From positions 1 through 64,000 of the forward strand of contig NZ_JARZHF010000001.1 of the NCBI RefSeq assembly GCF_029891575.1: 64,000 bases of DNA, in the 5' to 3' direction. Position numbers and translations under genes: made by a program. Below the pieces are notes generated by a model. The model was given only the letters and a program-made list of their open reading frames with translations, ran no database searches and was not told the origin of the DNA. Shown here piece after piece: positions 57,319-64,000 of this stretch. How positions within the stretch are numbered: the stretch's first letter is position 1; each line of letters begins with the position of its first letter. This DNA is from Salipaludibacillus daqingensis (GTDB lineage Bacteria; Bacillota; Bacilli; Bacillales; Salisediminibacteriaceae).

Positions 57319-57711
57319 TTATTCTGAAGTGACTTTTCCCAAAAAGAAACCATCCACATCACTTAATTTGCCACGCCACAACACAGAACCTTTTGATGGT
57401 AAAGATTTTCCTGATTCACTAAACATTTTTGCGTCTTTCATATGAACATAATTGACTTCCGGTTCTTGTTCTTCTTCCAAACTTGCTACTGCTTCTGTCA
57501 ACTTTTGATAAATATTTTTTTCTACCTCATTCTCTTCAGAAAATTCATCGGCTAGACTAGTGAGGTATTCAATGGTAGAAATCACTGTTCCTGTAACAAG
57601 TGTTCCTTTCACATTCAGTGTCATATCTACACTATAATTCTCAGTATTTGTTGTTTCCGTGAGCAGCTGCAATACAGAGTCAACCTCTGGTCTCACAATT
57701 TGATCACTCAT
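57319..57711 (-). CDS. gvpU: Gas vesicle accessory protein GvpU
   Basis: A 130-residue protein. NYSVDMTLNVKGTLVTGTVI and STIEYLTSLADEFSEE match the GvpU family, followed by EVNYVHMKDAKMFSESGKSL and PSKGSVLWRGKLSDVDGFFL. GvpU of B. megaterium affects vesicle clustering. The ATG at 57711 has GAGGTGATT before it. In B. megaterium gvpU is at the end of the operon; here it is near the start. Confidence 0.85.
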   Translation of the reverse strand: MSDQIVRPEVDSVLQLLTETTNTENYSVDMTLNVKGTLVTGTVISTIEYLTSLADEFSEENEVEKNIYQKLTEAVASLEEEQEPEVNYVHMKDAKMFSESGKSLPSKGSVLWRGKLSDVDGFFLGKVTSE

Positions 57712-57798
57712 GCAATCACCTCTTCTTAGGACCATACAGTTAATTACTTTAAACTGCGCAGTTAATTGATCTATAAAAAACTACCTAGTTTCTAACAT

Positions 57799-58629
57799 TT
57801 ACTTTTTATTTGAGCTTTTCGAAGCACTGCCTGATTTACTTTTACTACTAGCACTTTTATTGTTTGAACCGCTAGTACTCTTTTTAGACGTTTCTGATTC
57901 TTTCTTTTTAGACTCAGATGGTTTCTCACTAGCAGAGGAGGACTCACCCTCTTCTTCTTCTTTTGACGAATCAGATTTCTTAGTTGAAGAAGATTTCTTT
58001 TGAACTGTCGTTTCTTTTTCTTCTTCTTCTTCATCTTCTACTTTTTCATCATTTTCTTGCTCTTCGGCTTTTTGTTCCTGATTTTCTTCTTCCTCAGAAT
58101 TTTCTTTTTCCTCTTCTTTTTCTTCTTTTTCTGTTTCCTCTTCGCTTTCCTCTTCTTCCTTCGAACCACTATCGGCAAGTTTACTAATCATCTCTTCTAT
58201 TTTTGTCAATCTATTACCTAAATTTTCATTCTCTTCTTTAAGTGATTGATAGTCATTGGAAGATTCTTCTTCACTTTCTTCACTTTCTTCAACCTCTTCA
58301 GAATCATTGTTAGCATTATTCGAATTGAACAGTTGTCCAGTTTTTGTTTTTAACGTTTCAGCAGATGAAATCGCTTTGTCTTTTGCTGACTTTCCGATTT
58401 CTTTCCCTTTACTTTTCCACTGTTCTCCGTCAATACGTTTCACACTATCTTTTATTTTCTCTCGATTTCCAGGAGTAACTGCATAACCAACAGCGGCTCC
58501 AACAATTGATCCTGTAATTGTCCGTGTTAGTGGACCTACTCCACGATTACCGTTATTAGACTCTTGCTCACCTTGTTCTTCCTGACCCTCTTGATCTTGA
58601 ACATTTTTTTCTAGTTCTTCTTGTGCCAT
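57799..58629 (-). CDS. Acidic YtxH-like protein with long low-complexity tail (gas vesicle accessory)
   Basis: A 276-residue protein. Parts in order: Glu/Gln-rich head; YtxH-like glycine segment TRTITGSIVGAAVGYAVTPG (about residues 35-55); helix with KSKGKEIGKSAKDKAISSA; a coiled coil SLKEENENLGNRLTKIEEMI (about 128-150); a Glu-rich tract (EEEESEEETEKEEKEEEKE); and a basic Ser/Lys tail (SGSNNKSASSKSKSGSASKS). B. megaterium GvpT has a YtxH segment and is the nearest idea. Probably associates with vesicle surfaces through the coiled coil. ACGGAGGG precedes the ATG. Confidence 0.8.
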   Translation of the reverse strand: MAQEELEKNVQDQEGQEEQGEQESNNGNRGVGPLTRTITGSIVGAAVGYAVTPGNREKIKDSVKRIDGEQWKSKGKEIGKSAKDKAISSAETLKTKTGQLFNSNNANNDSEEVEESEESEEESSNDYQSLKEENENLGNRLTKIEEMISKLADSGSKEEEESEEETEKEEKEEEKENSEEEENQEQKAEEQENDEKVEDEEEEEKETTVQKKSSSTKKSDSSKEEEEGESSSASEKPSESKKKESETSKKSTSGSNNKSASSKSKSGSASKSSNKK

Positions 58630-58659
58630 TATGAATCCCTCCGTACTTAAATATTTTTG

Positions 58660-59172
58660 TTATTTTGACTCAGTAAGTTTAGTTAACATTTGTTCAATCT
58701 TATCCAATCGATCATTTAAATTTTCATTTTCTTCTTTGAGTTCATCGAATTCCCCTGATTTGGTAGAATTAGACTCTTCTTCCTCATTTTCTGTTTCTTT
58801 TTCTTCTTCTTCATTCATCGATTCGTTTTCTTCCTCTTCATTTTCAGTTCCTTGATCAAGACCGAGTTTTTCATCTATCTTATCGGTCACTTTATCTGGG
58901 ACAGGTACTGGAACTTTCTCCTCGATTTTATTCATGTATGTTGAAATTGATTTTTTCACACTGCTTACCGCTTGCTCGGTAATCTTATCCTGAAATGATT
59001 TTTTTAATTCTTGCCCTGCCATTTTAGCAACTTGCGATGTCGAAAGTGTTTTAAGAACTTTTTTTCCTTTATCTGAACTTGATAATAATCCAACTCCAGC
59101 TCCAACAGCACTACCAATAAGTAAATAGTTTAATGTATCTCCATTTTGCTCGTTTTTTTCTTCGGTTGTCAT
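58660..59172 (-). CDS. YtxH-like acidic coiled-coil protein, first gas vesicle gene (GvpP-like)
   Basis: A 170-residue protein. The YtxH-like segment LNYLLIGSAVGAGVGLLSSS (about residues 15-34) is followed by a helical region with KMAGQELKKSFQDKITEQAV, a Pro-rich spacer (KVPVPVPDKV), a Glu-rich tract and a C-terminal coiled coil ELKEENENLNDRLDKIEQML. The last is almost the same as in the next gene. It is probably GvpP of other Bacillus clusters. The ATG at 59172 follows AAGGAG by 11 bases; a TTG at 59184 abuts that site. Confidence 0.78.
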   Translation of the reverse strand: MTTEEKNEQNGDTLNYLLIGSAVGAGVGLLSSSDKGKKVLKTLSTSQVAKMAGQELKKSFQDKITEQAVSSVKKSISTYMNKIEEKVPVPVPDKVTDKIDEKLGLDQGTENEEEENESMNEEEEKETENEEEESNSTKSGEFDELKEENENLNDRLDKIEQMLTKLTESK

Positions 59173-59246
59173 AAAATGAGTCAACTCCTTTTTTTGGTAT
59201 CTTAATTTAGATAATCAAGATTTAAATAATCAAGCTTAGTCTGGCT

Positions 59247-59316
59247 ATACCACTTAAAACAAGCTTCAAACAAATCTACAATTTTGATATGTTATATTTA
59301 AATAACAAAAAGTCAA
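59247..59316 (-). promoter_or_regulatory. Promoter region of the gas vesicle operon
   Basis: Two candidates on the minus strand. A sigma-A type: TTGACT (59316-59311), 16 bases, TAACAT (59294-59289). A sigma-B type: GTTTGA (59271-59266), 13 bases, TGGTAT (59252-59247), against GTTTAA/GGGTAT. Both could be used; neither is tested. The first gene starts at 59172. Confidence 0.5.
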
Positions 59317-59382
59317 TCAAACGTCCTGACTCTACTCCTTTGTTCCTGGTATAATTATCTATTTTATAATTTTGTCTAAACT

Positions 59383-59424
59383 AAAAGGCCTTGTAAAGAG
59401 ACAACCTCTTTTTCAAGACCTTTA
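59383..59424 (-). terminator. Intrinsic terminator after the WYL gene
   Basis: AAAGGTCTTG..AAGAG pairs with CTCTT..CAAGGCCTTT on the minus strand (stem with two mismatches). It separates the WYL gene from the gas vesicle promoter. Confidence 0.65.
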
Positions 59425-59462
59425 AATTTTAGGTATTACTACCTTTTTTATACTATTTCATT

Positions 59463-59705
59463 TTATTGGACGAATTTATTATAATCTGACCTTTTTTTGT
59501 TTGCATTCATTGGCAGTATCGAAAGAATATTCAAGCGTTTAAAACTTCTAACCCCTTTTCTTAAATGACAATACCCTTTCACCCATTCGTCATCATAATA
59601 ATGAACCGTAATTCTCCGTTTTGTGACAAGTCCTTTTGCTGACATGTAAATCATCTCTAATGGCTGATTTTCCTGAAAACTACGTTTTAACACGCCTTGC
59701 ATCAT
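59463..59705 (-). CDS. WYL-domain-only small protein
   Basis: An 80-residue protein. KRSFQENQPLEMIYMSAKGL, VTKRRITVHYYDDEWVKGYC, HLRKGVRSFKRLNILSILPM follow the WYL pattern (RtV.P......WYl.gyChLR...R.FrldRI). WYL domains sense nucleotides or nucleic acids, normally after a helix-turn-helix; here no DNA-binding domain is present. Bacilli have such short proteins, of unknown role. AGGAGG lies 6 bases before the first ATG. It is just upstream of the gas vesicle operon but has its own terminator. Confidence 0.85.
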   Translation of the reverse strand: MMQGVLKRSFQENQPLEMIYMSAKGLVTKRRITVHYYDDEWVKGYCHLRKGVRSFKRLNILSILPMNANKKRSDYNKFVQ

Positions 59706-59899
59706 AAAAACCTCCTATATAAGTTTCATTACGATTTGTTTGTTAATGCTATTATACGAACGTACGTTTGATAATGCAAGAAAAAGAATATCAATTTCAC
59801 TCTAATACAGAATAAAATATCCTTTCTTTTAGAGGAATTTCTTTCATTGGAAGCGAACCATGTAGAGAAGGAAAGATTAGTTTAAAGGAGATGTTCTAA

Positions 59900-60880
59900 A
59901 TGACTAACGTCGTTCGCTGGGGTATTTTGAGCAGCGCAAATATCGCAAAAAAATCAATGGTTCCCGCCATCCATGATGCAGATAATGCAGAATTAGTAGC
60001 AGTTGCTAGTAAAAGTGGAAAAGCAAAACAAACAGCTGAAGAATGGGGAGCAAAAAAGTCATACGACACATATGAAGACCTTCTAAATGACCCTGAAATA
60101 GATGCGGTTTATATCCCGCTTCCAAATTCTCTTCATAAAACGTGGGTTATTGAAGCTGCAAAGCACAAAAAGCATGTTCTTGTCGAAAAACCTGCTGGTA
60201 TTACTTCTGAAGAAGTTTTAGAAATGGGCGGTGCAGCAAGACAAAATTCTGTTATTTGGATGGAAGGATTTATGTACCAATTTCACCCTCAACATCAATA
60301 TGTAAAAAAACTCATTTCGGAAGGATCTATTGGAGACATTAAAAAAATACGTTCGTCTTTCTCCTTCCCGCTTGATTTAACAAGTGATAACATTCGATTA
60401 AGACAAAACCTTGGTGGTGGCAGTCTTTATGACGTTGGTTGTTATTGTGTTCATGTAAGTCGGTTTATCCTTGAAGAAGAACCTCTTAAAGTATTTTCAT
60501 CAGCTAGAAAGTTAAATGATTCTTCGGTTGATATTTCTGCATCTGCTATTCTCACGTTTGCGAATGCGGACGCTATCATTGATTGTAGTTTTGAAGAGGC
60601 GAACGTCAATCGTTATGAAGTCGTTGGAACAAAAGGAACGATAGAAGTACCTTATGCATTTAGGCCAGATAAAAACCCTAATGGTGGAAAAGGCGAAGTG
60701 ACATTGAAAAATAGTATTGGTGATATCCTTGACCACCAAGAGTTTGATGCAAATCAGTTTACAATTCAAATACAACATTTTTCTCAATGTGTCTTAAACG
60801 GTGTTGAGCCCACCTACACAGCTGAAAGCACATATAATAATATGAAAGTCATTGAAGCAATGTATCAATCACAAGGGTAA
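59900..60880 (+). CDS. Gfo/Idh/MocA family oxidoreductase
   Basis: A 326-residue NAD(P)-dependent oxidoreductase. Rossmann segment VVRWGILSSANIAKKSMVPA (about residues 4-24), then YIPLPNSLHKTWVIEAAKHKK and VLVEKPAG with the conserved EKP (about 92-98), and GGGSLYDVGCYCVHVSRF (about 173) carrying the catalytic region. Members reduce or oxidise sugars, inositols and related compounds; substrate unknown. AAAGGAGATG precedes the ATG. Monocistronic, with two terminators downstream. Confidence 0.93.
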   Translation: MTNVVRWGILSSANIAKKSMVPAIHDADNAELVAVASKSGKAKQTAEEWGAKKSYDTYEDLLNDPEIDAVYIPLPNSLHKTWVIEAAKHKKHVLVEKPAGITSEEVLEMGGAARQNSVIWMEGFMYQFHPQHQYVKKLISEGSIGDIKKIRSSFSFPLDLTSDNIRLRQNLGGGSLYDVGCYCVHVSRFILEEEPLKVFSSARKLNDSSVDISASAILTFANADAIIDCSFEEANVNRYEVVGTKGTIEVPYAFRPDKNPNGGKGEVTLKNSIGDILDHQEFDANQFTIQIQHFSQCVLNGVEPTYTAESTYNNMKVIEAMYQSQG

Positions 60881-60988
60881 CGAATATAGAAAGATCTTGA
60901 CCTTGAACTGTAACGTTTTCGGTTTTGGGAGACAAAATTGAAAAATATCATATCAATTAACAAGGCGACAATATAATCCAATTTGAAG

Positions 60989-61018
60989 GGTGCTTGGGTT
61001 TCCAAGCACCTTTTCGTT
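60989..61018 (+). terminator. Intrinsic terminator after the oxidoreductase gene
   Basis: GGTGCTTGG-GTTT-CCAAGCACC followed by TTTTCG, 108 bases past the stop. Confidence 0.85.
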
Positions 61019-61040
61019 CGAACCTCATAATGGAAACCGT

Positions 61041-61064
61041 CCCCGGATATCCGGGGATTTTTTA
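61041..61064 (+). terminator. Second intrinsic terminator
   Basis: CCCCGGATATCCGGGG, perfectly self-complementary, followed by ATTTTTTAT. It stands 130 bases before the LysE-type gene and insulates it from the upstream transcript, or acts as a leader terminator for it. Confidence 0.8.
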
Positions 61065-61193
61065 TGTTTTATGCTGTTATGGAAGATATCTTTTCCTTAC
61101 TGTTACCTATCCAATATAAAACTTTCGATTCTAATTCCCCCTATGTCTTCATTTAATAAGAGAGACAAGCTTAAAAATAAGGGGGCTTTCGTT

Positions 61194-61847
61194 TTGTTCA
61201 TCCTGCTCATCAGACAGATTGTGCTCGGTTTATCTATTGCTGCTCCAATCGGCCCTATTAATATAGAAATTATCCGTAGAGGCATCTACCACGGCTTTTG
61301 GCCATCTCTCCTTGTAGGAGCAGGCGGAATGAGTGCCGATCTCATCATCATGTTTCTTATGTATCAAGGCTTATCTCAAATTTTAACGTTAGAAAGCGTT
61401 CAGCTTATGCTTTTAATATTTGGAGCTGCAGTATTAACTTACACAGGAATTCAAGGATTAAAGCCGCAACCCTTTCCTGCTGTTGACTCCCTTCAGGAGT
61501 CCCGTTCCGGTTTCCATTCACAGGTATTACTAAATTCTTATTTGACTGGCGCTTCCATTGCTGCCTTTAATCCTCTTAATTTGCTGTTTTGGCTCGGAAT
61601 ATACGGATCTGTTTTAAGTGAGACGTTTCAGCAAAATAATACTCTGCATGCTTTTCTCATAAGCAGCGCAGTCTTTATCGGAATCGCCCTTTGGAATTTA
61701 AATCTAGCATTCTCCGTTTTTTTCAGTAAAAAAATACTGAATCCACGTCTTTTGAATGGTATCTGTATCACTGCAAGTCTGGTGTTATTGGGGTGCGGCG
61801 GTTATTTTGCTGTAATGGCCATATTGAAAGTGAACGAGTATCTATAA
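61194..61847 (+). CDS. LysE/RhtB family exporter
   Basis: A six-helix exporter of about 217 residues. The N-terminal family motif IVLGLSIAAPIGPINIEIIR is complete, followed by GGMSADLIIMFLMYQGLS, IFGAAVLTYTGIQGLK, and YLTGASIAAFNPLNLLFWLG (second half-repeat). LysE-type proteins export amino acids such as Lys, Arg, Thr or homoserine. The TTG at 61194 has AAGGGGG 8 bases upstream and gives the family's usual length; the open frame further up is not homologous. Confidence 0.88.
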   Translation: MFILLIRQIVLGLSIAAPIGPINIEIIRRGIYHGFWPSLLVGAGGMSADLIIMFLMYQGLSQILTLESVQLMLLIFGAAVLTYTGIQGLKPQPFPAVDSLQESRSGFHSQVLLNSYLTGASIAAFNPLNLLFWLGIYGSVLSETFQQNNTLHAFLISSAVFIGIALWNLNLAFSVFFSKKILNPRLLNGICITASLVLLGCGGYFAVMAILKVNEYL

Positions 61848-62034
61848 CAAAACACAGAGTTGTATCAAAATTATTCCTCTGTATACTATAACAACGCGTC
61901 TTACGTTCATATAATCACCTCATTATTAAAAATGCCAGGTTGTACATTCCTAATCTAGTCATGCAAAAGTTGCCCTCTTCGAAATGGAAGGTACATTCAC
62001 TTTCCAGACAGACGCCTAACCATAAGACGACTAT

Positions 62035-62238
62035 TTATCGGCATTGATTACAAATCGTCGATGTATTCTCACCCCGATAAGTCATGTTCATAGGTTTTCC
62101 GCATGAGGAACAAATTTTGGTGTTATCTTTCGCACCTGAATAAGAGCCGTAATTATCATAATGAACATCCATGCCCTTACGAAGAATATAAATAAAAGCA
62201 AAAATGATAACTGAAATAATAATAAGCTGGATCAGCAC
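62035..62238 (-). CDS. Small membrane protein with zinc ribbon
   Basis: A 67-residue protein. One N-terminal membrane helix (LIQLIIISVIIFAFIYIL), a polar linker, and a C-terminal zinc ribbon ICSSCGKPMNMTYRGENTST followed by ICNQCR (two CxxC pairs). The start is GTG with GGTGG upstream. The ribbon would face the cytoplasm if the basic RKG flank stays inside. Function unknown. Confidence 0.75.
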   Translation of the reverse strand: MLIQLIIISVIIFAFIYILRKGMDVHYDNYGSYSGAKDNTKICSSCGKPMNMTYRGENTSTICNQCR

Positions 62239-62487
62239 ATAACCACCGCTTTCTTTTAAGAATATTCATAGTTTTCCATACATTTAAGGCGCTTTCACAT
62301 TCAGCTAGTGAGGAACATCTACCTTGTATGTACGTCGTGTGACTTCGTATGGTTTCATTTTTGACGGATTATTCAGAGATTAATAGTCGATTCCAACTTC
62401 CACGATACGTACAAATTCGAACTTTCTTTGGTATATTAGGTTACCTTTAATAAAAATAGATTTTTCGTTCCTCGCTGTATTCATACT

Positions 62488-62516
62488 AAAAAACTCTGAG
62501 ACATCTAGCCTCAGAG
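62488..62516 (-). terminator. Intrinsic terminator of the tiny transcription unit
   Basis: CTCTGAG-GCTAGATGT-CTCAGAG followed by TTTTTT on the minus strand. A second hairpin, GGCTCC-TGGTA-GGAGCC, lies at 62538-62554 just upstream. Confidence 0.8.
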
Positions 62517-62633
62517 CCATTGAGATATTAAAATATAGGCTCCTACCAGGAGCCATAGCCAGACACCCGGTCATATACCAGGTAGTTTGAACTTCTTATC
62601 ATTCGAACGGGCGTCAGCCTCTTTTGGAATTCC

Positions 62634-62675
62634 TCATTGACCAGTTGGTCCACATTGTTTTTGATTTGTGCTCAT
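62634..62675 (-). CDS. 13-residue peptide MSTNQKQCGPTGQ
   Basis: A 13-codon reading frame with an ideal ribosome site (AGGAGG, 7 bases before ATG), downstream of a strong promoter and upstream of two hairpins and a terminator. The peptide has one Cys. The stop is TGA; the same frame then stays open for 20 codons to the next TGA at 62571. Without the signals I would not call it. It could be a leader peptide, a peptide signal or the visible part of a small RNA. Confidence 0.5.
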   Translation of the reverse strand: MSTNQKQCGPTGQ

Positions 62676-62698
62676 AGATCATCCTCCTGTACACGACT

Positions 62699-62727
62699 AT
62701 TATACCTTATTGGGTATATGCCATCAA
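62699..62727 (-). promoter_or_regulatory. Sigma-A promoter of the tiny transcription unit
   Basis: TTGATG (62727-62722), 17 bases, TATAAT (62704-62699) on the minus strand. The -10 is perfect and the -35 matches at four of six. The transcript would start near 62692, about 17 bases before the ATG. Confidence 0.7.
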
Positions 62728-62797
62728 CTATTGAAAACTTCTAAAAAATGGCTTATTCTAAAATTAGTAAATATTTACTTATCAAAGGGGGATTTAG

Positions 62798-63886
62798 ATG
62801 GGAAATGTCTATTTTTTTACTGGTTATCCTGGATTTTTAGCTCAAGAATTAGTCAAAGAATTGATTCATTCGAATGATCATATCCATCATATTTATATGC
62901 TTATATTACCAACCGAGAAGCAGAGAGCACAACGTCATGTCAGAGAACTTATCAAAATTAAAAATATTGATATTTCTCTTATCGAAGGTGATATTACGAA
63001 GGATGACCTCGGCATAGAAGCACGTACTCTCGAACTTTTGAAACAAACGGTCACTCACGTTTTTCATCTTGCGGCTATTTATGATTTATCAGTCTCCAAA
63101 CCTGTTGCAGAAAAAGTAAATGTTCAAGGGACAAAAAACGTAACAGATTGGTGTAAAAGTCTAGAAAATTTGCAACGGTATACCTACTTCAGTACAGCTT
63201 ATGTGTCGGGAAAACGGGAAGGGAAAATTTACGAAGTCGAGCTCGAAATGAACCAAGATTTTAAAAATCATTATGAAAAAACAAAGTACGATGCAGAGGT
63301 ATATGTTCGCAGAAACCTTTCTCATATTCCAACAACCATTATAAGACCTGGTATCGTTCGAGGTCATTCCGTAACAGGAGAAACTATCAAATTTGATGGA
63401 CCTTATTTTTTCTTGCGAATGTTTGATCAGGTGCATCGCAGTCCATGGATACCTTACTTAGGACCTGGTAAAGCAGAGGGGAACTTTGTTCCTGTCGATT
63501 ATGTCATTCGTGCGACTATTTATTTATCTCATCTTCCTGACGGGATGGGAAAAACATATCACTTAACAGATCCCGCTCCATTTCGAATGTTCGAGGTATA
63601 TGAAATGCTTTTGAAAGAATATTTAGGACGCATGCCAAAAGGACAAATACCTATTAGTCTCGCAGAAAAAAGCATGGCTTTCCCACAAATCAGGCGATTT
63701 CTTTCTGTTCAACGTGAAGCAATGAGTTATTTCACTTTCATGTCTTCATATGATTGTCGTCAAGCGAACAAGGATTTAGCTAATAGCGGTATTTCATGCC
63801 CTTCATTTGATCGAACATTGAATACGATGGTTGATTACTATCGAAATCATAAATTGGATCAAGATAAACGAGTGGAAGTAAGCTAA
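62798..63886 (+). CDS. Extended SDR, thioester-reductase/fatty-acyl-reductase-like
   Basis: A 362-residue NAD(P)-binding protein. The N-terminal VYFFTGYPGFLAQELVKELI replaces the usual TGATGFIG with TGYPGFLA. VTHVFHLAAIYDLSVSKPVA, FSTAYVSGKREG with the Ser and YEKTKYDAEVYVRRN with the catalytic YxxxK follow, then PTTIIRPGIVRGHSVTG and NFVPVDYVIRA. It resembles the NAD-binding 4 (male sterility/thioester reductase) group. Substrate may be a lipid or a carrier-bound acid. AAAGGGGGAT precedes the ATG. Confidence 0.88.
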   Translation: MGNVYFFTGYPGFLAQELVKELIHSNDHIHHIYMLILPTEKQRAQRHVRELIKIKNIDISLIEGDITKDDLGIEARTLELLKQTVTHVFHLAAIYDLSVSKPVAEKVNVQGTKNVTDWCKSLENLQRYTYFSTAYVSGKREGKIYEVELEMNQDFKNHYEKTKYDAEVYVRRNLSHIPTTIIRPGIVRGHSVTGETIKFDGPYFFLRMFDQVHRSPWIPYLGPGKAEGNFVPVDYVIRATIYLSHLPDGMGKTYHLTDPAPFRMFEVYEMLLKEYLGRMPKGQIPISLAEKSMAFPQIRRFLSVQREAMSYFTFMSSYDCRQANKDLANSGISCPSFDRTLNTMVDYYRNHKLDQDKRVEVS

Positions 63887-63909
63887 TCGTCCATTAAGAG
63901 GTGAATTCA

Positions 63910-64000
63910 TTGAAAAAAATAATTGTTTATAGTGCCTTGATTGGATTCATTATCGGAGTGATCATTGTTTATTATTTGCTAAGTTTAGAAGCGACATCCA
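63910..64000 (+). CDS. N-terminus of a membrane or secreted protein (partial)
   Basis: Starts with TTG after AGAGGTG, 23 bases behind the SDR gene, and runs off the window. The first 30 residues, KKIIVYSALIGFIIGVIIVY plus YLLSLEATS, form one membrane helix or signal anchor. Probably co-transcribed with the SDR. Nothing more can be said. Confidence 0.65.
   Translation, partial: MKKIIVYSALIGFIIGVIIVYYLLSLEATS

Noticed and set aside
58000-58221. Phe/Leu-rich plus-strand open frame
   Set aside because: Antisense of the Glu/Lys tract in the acidic gas vesicle protein (GAA/AAG read as TTC/CTT); not a membrane protein gene.
58631-58855. Ser/Phe-rich plus-strand open frame
   Set aside because: Antisense of the Glu-rich tract in the first gas vesicle gene.
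62380-62574. 64-residue minus-strand open frame
   Set aside because: No ribosome site, and it runs through the hairpin and terminator of the tiny transcription unit.

Overview
The window is from a low-GC, endospore-forming member of the Bacillaceae. Support comes from strong AGGAGG-type ribosome sites, frequent TTG/GTG starts, a Bacillus-type hut operon with HutP antitermination, a YheC/YheD spore-coat ATP-grasp protein, a probable gamma-type small acid-soluble spore protein, an RsbR-type stressosome protein, and a Bacillus megaterium-type gas vesicle cluster. A halo- or alkali-tolerant aquatic or sediment Bacillus relative is my inference. I see no rRNA, tRNA, CRISPR array or complete IS element.

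Layout. 0.2-5.6 kb: small membrane proteins, an epoxide-hydrolase-like enzyme, a YheC/D protein, stand-alone panD, and an MFS gene broken by a one-base frameshift in a homopolymer. 5.9-12.0 kb: hutPHUIG on the minus strand with a sigma-A promoter, an overlapping cre-like site, a HutP-type TAG-N4-GAG-N4-TAG site and an attenuator hairpin between hutP and hutH. 12-24 kb: DegV, a second MFS pump, several orphans, a secreted M4 neutral protease, a guanylate-kinase paralogue with an altered P-loop, and two GNAT acetyltransferases. 23.5-25 kb: a bactofilin paired with a membrane-anchored M23 peptidase. 25.4-31.8 kb: a probable lipid or polyol block (UgtP-like glycosyltransferase, alkaline-phosphatase-fold phosphodiesterase, diacylglycerol-kinase-like lipid kinase, two-part class II aldolase protein, zinc alcohol dehydrogenase). 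32-44.5 kb: chemoreceptor, RsbR-like protein, nitronate-monooxygenase-like enzyme, cold-shock protein, a reductase/TetR pair with matching palindromic operators, the Asn-rich SASP-like gene, an amidase, a beta-propeller protein, a LysM-M14 peptidase and an aldo/keto reductase with a cre-like site. 44.5-51.4 kb: small enzymes (VOC, DUF1801, DUF3267, GNAT), a DrrAB-like ABC exporter and DoxX. 51.7-59.2 kb: a 14-gene gas vesicle operon on the minus strand. 59.4-64 kb: a WYL-only protein, a Gfo/Idh/MocA oxidoreductase, a LysE-type exporter, a small zinc-ribbon membrane protein, a tiny self-contained transcription unit encoding a 13-residue peptide, and an extended SDR.

How genes work together. 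The hut operon turns histidine into glutamate and formamide under carbon-catabolite and histidine control. The gas vesicle operon carries the shell protein GvpA, the GvpA-like GvpJ and GvpS, the assembly proteins GvpF, GvpG, GvpL, GvpK, GvpN and GvpO/R, and accessory proteins. Three of its proteins (GvpJ and both acidic YtxH-like proteins) share a similar coiled-coil segment. Intergenic DNA carries at least three families of non-coding repeats. The most novel-looking items are the shared gas-vesicle coiled coil, the 13-codon transcription unit at 62.5-62.7 kb, the interspersed ~50-bp repeats, and the lipid/aldolase neighbourhood.
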